Assembly: GCF_000234665.1 (NCBI RefSeq)
Contig: NC_018322.1
Coordinates: 248,001 to 312,000, forward strand
Source of the DNA: Leishmania mexicana MHOM/GT/2001/U1103
Lineage: Eukaryota > Euglenozoa > Kinetoplastea > Trypanosomatida > Trypanosomatidae
Direction: 5' to 3'
Length of the DNA: 64,000 bases
A program made the position numbers and the translations under genes. Below the pieces are notes generated by a model. It saw nothing but the letters and a program-made list of their open reading frames with translations, was not told the origin of the DNA and did no database searches. Shown one piece after another: positions 56,709-64,000 of the stretch (position 1 is its first letter; the number at the start of each line of letters is the position of its first letter).

Positions 56709-58259
56709 ATGCTCGCGACGGAAGAGCGACTGGACCGCCAGGTTGTACACATCGCGGAGTTGGAGGCGAGGCACGACATCACTGCTCTGCTGGCTCACTC
56801 CTTCTTCGCGATGTCGACGTCACGTCCACGTTCGGAGTGGCGTCCTGCTCGTTCAGAGCCAGACTCACAGCTGGAGTGCCTGGCTGCCGCATCGAGCGGC
56901 CACAGCGAGGACGACAGTGACACGGTGGTGAAGCGAACGTATCGCGCCGCGTCCTGTGCCGAATCGCTGTCGCCAACAGAGCTCCCTCTAAGACGCACAC
57001 ACTCCTCCGGGCACGCCAGCGCGTTGGCACGACAACGCGAAAATGGCAAACGCCGCAGCACGCCAGAGCTGCCGCTGTCTTCCCTCTGGCAGCAGCTGGC
57101 AGACCTCGAGGAGCGACTGACCGAAGTAGAATGGGCAACGGTGCACTGCAAAGGGTCGCAGCCGACGCCCGACGCACCTCGACCACAACAACGCCGTGTC
57201 GACTCGTCCAGGCCAACGATGGACGACTGTGTTGCTCTTCTCGACTCTCTGCTCACATCGCAAGAGGGGACGCGCACGCCTCAATGGACTGCCTCGGCAA
57301 CCGGTGCAGCGCTACCGTGGCGACAGCAGCGACCGTCGCAAGAGACTGAGCGCCATGTACCGCTGCGGCTCCACTCTCGGCAGCAGTACATGCTGAGTAT
57401 ACTCGCCAAGCTTCGCGATGCGCTGCGCAGTACCCAAGCCTCATACGAGGAAGCCACGGGCATTCGCGCACCCGTCTCGTTGGAGACACTCCTACAGCTG
57501 CCACCGGAGACCCTGCCGCTTCTCATGTGCACCGACGACGGCATGCGCGACGTGCGTCAGACTCAGTGCCGTCATCCCTGCGACGCCTCTGGTGGAACAG
57601 CCGCGTGGTGTGGCCTCCTGTCCAGCACCTCTATTTACACGCTGTGGACCACGCTCATGGATGGCGTCGACATGCTCCCCTGTTTCTCGCGCGCTGTGGC
57701 AGAGGCGCTCTGGGCAGCAGTGCTGTGGATGCATGCGTGTGCCACTCTTGCGCCTCTCGGTCAGACGTTTTTTGCGCCCCTCGCGAGCGGCAAGGGAGAA
57801 GGGTGCAGCCACACTCGACCTCTTCCAGCTGAGATACAGCAGCAGCAGCGCACCGGCTCTGCGTCTCCGTTGCAACACCGACCAGTACGGCGCCAAGCAG
57901 AGCCTCGGCAGCTGCGCTCTCCCTCGGAGGCGCGTGAGCGATTGGCCGTACGTCACCAACGCGCCATCGCCCCGACCCTGAAGAGTCGGCTGCAAGAGGA
58001 GGAGGAGCGGTGGGCGTACCGAGACTTTCCTGTCCGCCGCGGATTCACCGCGCCGACGGTGTACGATGATCTCTTTCCCTTGCCGACTGCTGTCTCCGCA
58101 TTTGTGGAGCCCCCGCTGCACACCATGCCATCGCCGTCACTGGCGGCCGAACGGAGCAGCGGTGCTGCGGTTGCAGAGGCGAAGGAGGAGGCGGCGGCAG
58201 CGGCCATCGGACTCGATTTCTATACTGGACCTGCGCGCAGGTCGCGGTCGCTCGTGTAA
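56709..58259 (+). CDS. Hypothetical protein, about 516 residues
   Basis: Family not recognised. The frame is open from ATG 56631, but that start lies before a likely splice acceptor (AG at 56666-56667 or 56679-56680), so 56709 (MLATEERLDRQVVHIAEL) is preferred. An out-of-frame ATG at 56705 sits four bases before it, so leaky scanning would be needed. Visible parts are an N-terminal helix (about 1-35), a basic Ser/Arg-rich region, a helix with SSLWQQLADLEERLTEVEWATV (about 115-140), a helical block near 215-245 (YMLSILAKLRDALRSTQASYEEATG), and a block with VAEALWAAVLWMHACATLAPLG (about 330-355). The C-terminal segment holds REARERLAVRHQRAIAP-like basic residues and a FPVRRGFTAPTVYDDLFP stretch. 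It could be a cytoskeletal or flagellar coiled-coil protein, but nothing specific supports that. Confidence 0.7.
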   Translation: MLATEERLDRQVVHIAELEARHDITALLAHSFFAMSTSRPRSEWRPARSEPDSQLECLAAASSGHSEDDSDTVVKRTYRAASCAESLSPTELPLRRTHSSGHASALARQRENGKRRSTPELPLSSLWQQLADLEERLTEVEWATVHCKGSQPTPDAPRPQQRRVDSSRPTMDDCVALLDSLLTSQEGTRTPQWTASATGAALPWRQQRPSQETERHVPLRLHSRQQYMLSILAKLRDALRSTQASYEEATGIRAPVSLETLLQLPPETLPLLMCTDDGMRDVRQTQCRHPCDASGGTAAWCGLLSSTSIYTLWTTLMDGVDMLPCFSRAVAEALWAAVLWMHACATLAPLGQTFFAPLASGKGEGCSHTRPLPAEIQQQQRTGSASPLQHRPVRRQAEPRQLRSPSEARERLAVRHQRAIAPTLKSRLQEEEERWAYRDFPVRRGFTAPTVYDDLFPLPTAVSAFVEPPLHTMPSPSLAAERSSGAAVAEAKEEAAAAAIGLDFYTGPARRSRSLV

Positions 58260-58981
58260 AGGCGGCGGTGTCGCCCCCCCCCCTCCCCTCCCCTCCTTCC
58301 CACCACGGAGGTGGACCGTATCGCCACAGCCGTCCCATTCTTTCTGCAAGCGCATATTTGTTTTTTCTCGTGTCCTTCTCTTCGGTATTCATGCCTCACG
58401 TGACTCATGCACGCCCTCTCTCTCTCTCGCGGAGCGGGACTGTGTCGACGCCTCTGCTCCCCCCCACCACCACCACCACACACACACGCACACCTCTGTG
58501 TGTGTTGCTGTGATCGTTGGTGACACGCGGGCAAACAACGCACAAAACGGCGTCGCCGCGGCGTCGCAATGAAGGTGCACCTACGAGCTGGAAGGACGTG
58601 GTGCAGACGGCGAGCAGCGCAACATGCGTATGTGCGTACAACACACGGTACTCCGCATTATCGCTGCTCGCCGTCTCTCTTAAAGGTCTTCTCGGCCGCC
58701 ACAGTCGCCACCACCACCTCTCATGGGCCGCCTTGCAGAGAAACGTTGTCAAGCGTCATCCACGCGACATCCCCCCACCCACCCTCTTTCCCTCCCTTGC
58801 CTGCGCCTCTGACCCTCCGCTGTGCACCCAAACGCGCACCGACACACCCTATCTGCGCACACGTATTAACCCAGCGCCGTCGACGCTCCGCGAGGAAGAG
58901 CTGCATCATCGAGTTGCCGCATCCGGTCCGCGCCCCGCGAATTATCCGGGCACTTACCGACACATCTTTGTCTGTGCGTGC
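58260..58981. other. Intergenic stretch before the zinc-finger gene
   Basis: Non-coding, C/T-rich with a CAC/ACAC-rich run at about 58463-58492. No gene seen. Confidence 0.6.
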
Positions 58982-59007
58982 GATTTTTTTCTTTCTTTTC
59001 GCGCCAG
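58982..59007 (+). promoter_or_regulatory. Predicted spliced-leader acceptor for the zinc-finger gene
   Basis: The tract TTTTTTTCTTTCTTTTC is followed by the first AG at 59006-59007, 31 nt before ATG 59039. Confidence 0.65.
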
Positions 59008-59038
59008 TCTCCGTCGTCTACGAGCTTACCTGCGCGCC

Positions 59039-59326
59039 ATGTCGAGCAGCGCGGGGGCGTCGGCCTCGCCCATGTCCACCGACCGCTGCTCCTTTTACTG
59101 TCCTGTGTGCGGCATTCAGGTTTCGGACTCGCACGCCGCAGAGGCGCACAAGGCCAGCCGCCAGCATAAACGCAAGAGCGGCGAAATCGAGTGGGAGGCG
59201 CGGCAGTACAAGAAGGACGCCGATGTGACACCCGACGACGTGTGGGCGCTCGTGCGGCGCAAGCAGGCCGAACTCCAGGTCATCCCCTGGAGCGAGCTCA
59301 AGTACAGCGAGGAGAGCGCGACATGA
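59039..59326 (+). CDS. Small C2H2 zinc-finger protein, U1/matrin type
   Basis: 95 residues. The start is the first ATG after a strong splice signal, although the frame is open further upstream. One finger of the form C-x2-C-x12-H-x5-H is present: Cys21, Cys24, His37 and His43, in CPVCGIQVSDSHAAEAHKAS followed by RQHKRK. This spacing is typical of U1C/matrin-type fingers, which bind double-stranded RNA or occur in spliceosomal proteins. The rest is a charged helix (about 48-65) and a C-terminal segment with TPDDVWALVRRKQAEL and IPWSELKYSEES. Likely nuclear and RNA-related by family, but no specific orthologue is claimed. Confidence 0.8.
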   Translation: MSSSAGASASPMSTDRCSFYCPVCGIQVSDSHAAEAHKASRQHKRKSGEIEWEARQYKKDADVTPDDVWALVRRKQAELQVIPWSELKYSEESAT

Positions 59327-60123
59327 GAGGGAACGGCGCGCCGTCTCGCCTTGTGTGTGTGCGTGTATGGTGGCTTCCGCGCATGTGTGCGTGTATGGTC
59401 GAGTCCCCCCGAGCACTCGGAAATCGACGCAGGGAAAGGCCGAGGAAAGAGAAACACAGGTGAGCGCACACAGAAAGCAGATCTTCAGAGTGGTGCGGTG
59501 GCCTGCGTGAGAGAGGAGGCTCGGTAGTGCAGCAGCACCGTGGCACACCGCCTGCCGCCCAGCCGGCTTTCGTTCAACAACACCCCCCCCTCGCAGCCCG
59601 ACATCACGCGGGCGCGAAAGGGCAAACATGCTCGGGGTTATGAGAGCAAAGTTTTACGCGCGCTGCATTACTGCGTCGTGCCCGCCGTGCTGCCCGTTCT
59701 AGCTTCCGTTGTTTGTGTGTATTTGCAGCCTCGTCATGTGCTACGCCTTCCTCTCCCCGCCTCCGGACTCACCATCATCGACAAGTATTATCCACGCAAA
59801 ATTGTCGCTGTATCCTCTGCTGTCAGCGCTGGGCTTATCGCTTCACAAGTGTGCTGCACACACACACACACACACGCAAGCACCACACAACGCACTTGAA
59901 CTGGTCGAGTTCAGCAACGAAAGAAAGGCGACAGAGAAGGTCTTTGATCAGATCACAGCGAGGCAGCTCGGTGGTCGCCGCGTTCTGCTGCAGGGACACC
60001 TCTTTACCTCCCTCACGGCTCGTGTGTGTGTGTGCGTCCTCTGCACCTGCGTGCTCCGCCGTGGGTGGGGCGCTTCTCAACTCTTCCTTGTTGATCCCCT
60101 CCCCCCCCCCCACATACACATCC

Positions 60124-60157
<34 letters not shown>

Positions 60158-60886
60158 CTCCCCGAGATCTCGACTGCCTGCACTTATCTCGCCGTGTCTC
60201 TCCGACCATCTTCGTCGGTCCTTCGGCTTGGCATCTCCAACGGTGTTGCGCACGTTGCCGGTGACTTGCTTTGTGGCACTTGTGTGCTGATCGCGCACTC
60301 AGGCGCTGTGCTCGCCGTGTTGCACTACAGTAGCTTCCACCACCACCACCACCACCAAGAAGCCCCCCTCTCTCTCTCTCCGTGTGCGCGTATACCCCTG
60401 AGCAGGCGCTGCTCAGTGTGTTCGCCATCGGTGGCGCGACACAACGCGAAAGTGCGGGGTGCTCAACAGGAGGAAAGCTCGGTGTATACACCAACGGCAA
60501 CGAGAGAAGACAAGAAAGCGGTGCGGAGGGGATAGGAACAGTCGAAAAGATACAGCGACGTGGCGCACCAGGCGCAGGCGGCGGCGTATCGCGCCTGGTG
60601 TATGTGTATGTGTGTGCGTGTGCGGGTGTGGGTGTAAGGAGTCGACGGTCTGAAGAAGACACACACGCATCGACTGCTTGTGCTGTGGTGGTAGCCTCTC
60701 GTAGCTTCGGCTCCGCAAAGGCCAGGTGCGACAGTCGTGAAGGGGCCTCAGCTTCCCCCCACCCACCTACACACCCACACCCCGAGAGGACTACGGTGGC
60801 ACAGCAGCATCCTCAGGAGGAAGGGGGACAAAAGGTTGCAACGCCAAGGGAAGGTTAACAGGGAAAGGCGCACAGGCACGACAGAA
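59327..60886. other. Intergenic stretch before the last gene
   Basis: About 1.56 kb with (AC)n near 59860-59877 and 60133-60160 and a CCA-trinucleotide run at about 60338-60357. A C-rich tract followed by AG at 60785-60786 is a possible splice acceptor for the gene at 60887. No gene seen. Confidence 0.55.
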
Positions 60887-63800
60887 ATGGACAACCGCAA
60901 CGCTGGTGTGTACAGCGACGCGGCAGACGTGCTGACGGTGCTGCACGACACAGTAGAGGTGTACGTGTCACTCATGCAAGACAGTGAGGGCAAGCAACGC
61001 GGATGCAAGACGGCGTCGGCATCCGCGTCCTCGCCATGTCTCACCAACTCTGCAGCGATAGACCTCGCCATCACGCAACAGCACATTCAGGAAAATGCTC
61101 CACGTTTGCTGGACTTGTGCGCGTCTGTGAGGAGCACGTTGCGCAGGGTCGCTATGCTGCCCCGTCAGTCCTCGCGACGGAGCGACAGCGAGTCCTTAAG
61201 CACGTCTGACAGCGTGGGCAGTCCCACCACGACAGCAGAAGGCAATGAACCCGTCCATGGCCTCATCACGCGAAAGCTCGGCGACATCGTGGAGAATACT
61301 CACATGATACGTGGACTCGTGAAGGTGCAGCAGGAGCAGGGGTATTTGTTGCCGTCACACCTGTCTCGTACAGCGTCGCTAGCCTCGCCGGACGACAATG
61401 ACGGACCGCTTCTCATGAAGCAGCTCATCCGTGTGACGCTGTACAATCTGGAGGACATGGAGCGACTCCTGCGCGCCGCCTACCCGGACGAGCTATCCAC
61501 AGGCACTGTGAACTGGGGCGGAGATGCGGTTGATGAGGCGGATAGGTCTACCCTGTTTCTGCACTCGCCACGTGTGCGTCGCACGCTGACACGCTCGCAC
61601 GGACAACGTCTCGGCTATAGCGGTGGCGGCGCCGATCACGAATGCCGCCGTGACTCCAGTGGTTACGGGCACAGCACCAGCAGCGGCGATGGTGGCGGAG
61701 TGAACTCTTCATTGGAGACGCCGCGCAGCTCGACCCACACGGCGCCGTACGTGCGACGCAGCCCCTCTTTCGACCAGGCAAACCTTCTCACCAGCTCATG
61801 GGCGACAGTCAATCATGAAGACCACGACGGCGACAGCGAAGCCGCACCGACAGCACGCCTGACCGACACAACCCCCACGTCGCCCACTGGCACCTGCCCG
61901 GCAACATCTATGCAAGCGCGGTCGCAGCAGGCAGATTCGCTGTCGTCAGCGTCGTCTTTCGTCGCTTCGGCGCCGAAGCCGTCCTCGCCGCGCGTCCGCT
62001 TCGTCATTGGCGAGCCCCCTGATTCCGAGGACCAGGGCTTCTCTCTCTCCGAGTGTACGCTAGCGTCCACGGCAGTCCCGAGGCCGTCCTCTCCTTGCGG
62101 CAGTAACCTGCTGTCAAACCCTGTGGCGCGGCTCAGCGGCACGGACAACCATAAGCAGGGCAGCAACATCAGCGGCAGCGGAAATCGCGCCACCCTCTCT
62201 TCGCAGCCACTCCTGAGCGGTGAAGGTGACAGCACTATGCAAGCTGCTTCCCTGGGGCACCAGCGTCCATCGTCGGCGAGTGCTGCGCACTCGTCGACCA
62301 CTTCAGCGGCAGCGGCGTCGCCAACGTTGACGGAGGCGGAGTGGATGAACGCAGCCCCCGTCGTGCCCACGGTAGTCGAGGTGCGGCAGAAAACGGTGCC
62401 GTTCTTTGACAGCTGCAGCGACCGAGCGCCTGGCGACTCTGTCACTGCCTCAGCGCTCAGCACGGTCATCATCGGTGGCTCCCTCGACTCTTCGGCGATG
62501 CAGTTGGGCGACGGCGCGCCACCCCGGTCCCGCAGCGGGAACAGCAGCGTCGGCAGCCGGATAGGGATAGCCCGCGCGCTGCCGCCGCCGGTCGGACTGC
62601 CACCCCGGTCACCGCGCCGGCATGACCCGCAGCAGCCTGCCACTAGCTTAGCCTCCTCGTCTGGCGATCAGCGTCTACCGCTTTCTCCGGACCCCGCTGG
62701 GGCAGACCCCAACATGAGTGTGAGGACATACCACATGCAACGGCTCCCGGGCGAACTCTGGGGCGTTATTATCGAGGGCCATCAAGCTAAGATGGCGGCT
62801 GCCTTCCGTGAGGATGTGGTGGACCTGTTCAAATGTGGCGAATCTTCCCCGACGCTGCGCATTGAGGACGTGCGCGAGGTAAACTTCACCGTGGCAGGCG
62901 CGGACCTCTACATCCGCATAGAGCTGGAGCACCTGTGCTCGCTGGCGGAGTCCGAGATCAATACACGACTCAATCTCTGCTCGTACCCGCTCATGACGGG
63001 GCTGTATGAAGAGTTCTTCAATGCGCATGAGACCAAGGAGCTCGACCCCGTCGAAGACAGCATGGCAACGCCGGACAGCATGGCAACGCCGGACAGCATG
63101 GCAACGCCGGACAGCAACGTGCATTCGAACGGCGGCGATGGCACAGGAGACAAGGAGGAAAAGAGCGCAAGCAATGGTAGCGTTCAACAGTGCTCCTTGA
63201 GTCTCGCGAGTGACCTGAACGCTACCGAAGCCACTGCAGACGACTCGGCGGCTGTTGCGCGCACACCATCACTGCTGATCACAACAGACTCGCGCACAAT
63301 GTCGGTGGTGGGCGGCTCGGCAGCAACGTCCTGCGTTTTCAGCACGCCAAACCTGAGAGCCACCGTTGAAGACAGTGAAAGCTTGGGCGAGACGGGGCGT
63401 GAAGCCTCCGCTTCTGTCGCCCCGTCTGCCCTCGTCAGCGTCGAAAACAGCACTCACCTCCGGGACGGAGTCGCATCGGCGTCGGCATCGCGTCATCCGC
63501 ATACAGTGCGTATTCCGGGTGCGCAATGGGCACGTCTGCTGCTCTCGCCTGTGCCGGAGAAGAACGATCTAAGGTCCGCCTTTGTCCAGGACACGGGCGT
63601 GGCTCTTGGCGTACTGCCGTCCGAGGCCCGCGAGGCGTGCCAGGAGGTGCGCTTCTCCTTTGGCAGCCTTGTCGTGGACTTTATGTGGGACAATGCGGAG
63701 CTCTACCCGGGTGCGGAGCCGCTCTCGGCGCCAGAGATCGACACAGTTCTGAAAAACTGCCCGTACACCTCTGTGCGTGCCTTCTACACCAAAGCCTGTA

Positions 63801-64000
63801 CGGCGCTCCACCTCGACGACGATCTCGCGGTGCTGCCCGCGGCGAAGCGCGGCAGCAGCTCCGGCGGTGGCAGCACCGCTGAGTCTGTCGTCCCTCAGCT
63901 CATCCTGCCGAATAAGTCGCAGCTCGGCCTAACTTCAGACACGGACAACGCGCTGGCGCGCGACATGAGCGGCAATGCAGAGAAGGGAGAGGCGGTATCG
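60887..64000 (+). CDS. Large protein with two FAZ-type kinetoplastid domains, partial at the right edge
   Basis: Open from ATG 60887 (MDNRNAGVYSDAADVLTVLH) to the end of the window, about 1038 residues without a stop; the C-terminus is missing. Residues about 1-85 are helical, and 85-610 are mostly Ser/Thr/Pro/Gly-rich and disordered, with a helical island near 180-205 (LLMKQLIRVTLYNLEDMERL). Two copies of one domain follow. Copy 1 (about 615-700) has YHMQRLPGELWGVIIEGH, an AFREDVVDLF helix and VREVNFTVAGADLYIRIELEH. Copy 2 (about 872-960) has HTVRIPGAQWARLLLSP, SAFVQDTGVALGV and CQEVRFSFGSLVVDFMW. I recall this RxPGxxW...VxFSxGSLxVxF pattern from kinetoplastid flagellum attachment zone (FAZ) proteins; the exact family name is uncertain. 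A coding 18-bp repeat lies between them. Confidence 0.75.
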   Translation, partial: MDNRNAGVYSDAADVLTVLHDTVEVYVSLMQDSEGKQRGCKTASASASSPCLTNSAAIDLAITQQHIQENAPRLLDLCASVRSTLRRVAMLPRQSSRRSDSESLSTSDSVGSPTTTAEGNEPVHGLITRKLGDIVENTHMIRGLVKVQQEQGYLLPSHLSRTASLASPDDNDGPLLMKQLIRVTLYNLEDMERLLRAAYPDELSTGTVNWGGDAVDEADRSTLFLHSPRVRRTLTRSHGQRLGYSGGGADHECRRDSSGYGHSTSSGDGGGVNSSLETPRSSTHTAPYVRRSPSFDQANLLTSSWATVNHEDHDGDSEAAPTARLTDTTPTSPTGTCPATSMQARSQQADSLSSASSFVASAPKPSSPRVRFVIGEPPDSEDQGFSLSECTLASTAVPRPSSPCGSNLLSNPVARLSGTDNHKQGSNISGSGNRATLSSQPLLSGEGDSTMQAASLGHQRPSSASAAHSSTTSAAAASPTLTEAEWMNAAPVVPTVVEVRQKTVPFFDSCSDRAPGDSVTASALSTVIIGGSLDSSAMQLGDGAPPRSRSGNSSVGSRIGIARALPPPVGLPPRSPRRHDPQQPATSLASSSGDQRLPLSPDPAGADPNMSVRTYHMQRLPGELWGVIIEGHQAKMAAAFREDVVDLFKCGESSPTLRIEDVREVNFTVAGADLYIRIELEHLCSLAESEINTRLNLCSYPLMTGLYEEFFNAHETKELDPVEDSMATPDSMATPDSMATPDSNVHSNGGDGTGDKEEKSASNGSVQQCSLSLASDLNATEATADDSAAVARTPSLLITTDSRTMSVVGGSAATSCVFSTPNLRATVEDSESLGETGREASASVAPSALVSVENSTHLRDGVASASASRHPHTVRIPGAQWARLLLSPVPEKNDLRSAFVQDTGVALGVLPSEAREACQEVRFSFGSLVVDFMWDNAELYPGAEPLSAPEIDTVLKNCPYTSVRAFYTKACTALHLDDDLAVLPAAKRGSSSGGGSTAESVVPQLILPNKSQLGLTSDTDNALARDMSGNAEKGEAVS
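63056..63109 (+). repeat. 18-bp coding tandem repeat, 3 copies
   Basis: Three exact copies of GACAGCATGGCAACGCCG encode DSMATP three times, in frame, in the linker between the two domain copies of the last gene. Confidence 0.97.

Noticed and set aside
1..64000. CRISPR arrays, bacterial operons, tRNA or rRNA genes
   Set aside because: No spaced direct repeats of CRISPR type, no ribosome-binding-site pattern and no recognisable tRNA or rRNA sequence; the repeats are microsatellites, tandem units and element remains.

Overview
The window is nuclear DNA of a Leishmania-type trypanosomatid. Every gene that can be supported lies on the + strand. The coding regions are long, intronless, GC-rich at third codon positions and rich in Ala/Ser/Gly/Pro low-complexity insertions. 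They are separated by long non-coding stretches full of C/T tracts, (TG)n, (TA)n and (AC)n microsatellites. Each start is preceded by a polypyrimidine tract and an AG, as expected for trans-spliced polycistronic transcripts. The gene order citrate synthase - ORC4-like - mitochondrial EF-Tu is, from memory, the order on T. brucei chromosome 10 and Leishmania chromosome 18. I cannot fix the species. A run of exactly 100 N (8006-8105) marks a draft-assembly gap.

Layout. 1-2.4 kb: non-coding. 2.46-4.17 kb: unknown low-complexity protein. 4.83-5.65 kb: stand-alone CAMK-type kinase. 5.65-9.2 kb: long non-coding stretch with the gap and a strong G-run motif. 9.2-13.1 kb: a very large sestrin-family protein. 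13.1-16.95 kb: repeat-rich stretch with a SIDER2-like element and one arm of a 454-bp inverted repeat. 16.96-19.09 kb: HEAT-repeat phosphatase regulatory subunit (PP4R1-like). 21.5-24.1 kb: unknown protein. 25.09-26.5 and 31.1-32.5 kb: two nearly identical citrate synthase genes, the second without the mitochondrial presequence start. 34.0-35.1 kb: second arm of the inverted repeat inside a decayed element. 38.3-43.3 kb: unknown 1.6-1.7 k-residue protein. 44.19-46.68 kb: 974-bp tandem array carrying a Cys-rich open frame. 47.86-51.16 kb: ORC4-like protein with an AT-hook. 51.92-52.68 kb: Tctex-1 dynein light chain. 53.75-55.15 kb: mitochondrial EF-Tu. 56.7-58.26 kb: unknown protein. 59.04-59.33 kb: small C2H2 zinc-finger protein. 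60.89 kb to the end: partial large protein with two copies of a kinetoplastid domain.

The genes do not form a pathway. Trypanosomatid transcription units usually mix unrelated functions, and expression is set after transcription. The features most worth a second look are the sestrin (redox Cys and Tyr kept, relay His replaced, GATOR2-type acidic pair kept), the presequence-less citrate synthase copy with an excess of replacement changes, the ORC4 protein with an AT-hook and degenerate nucleotide-binding motifs, the Cys-rich tandem array and the distant inverted repeat.
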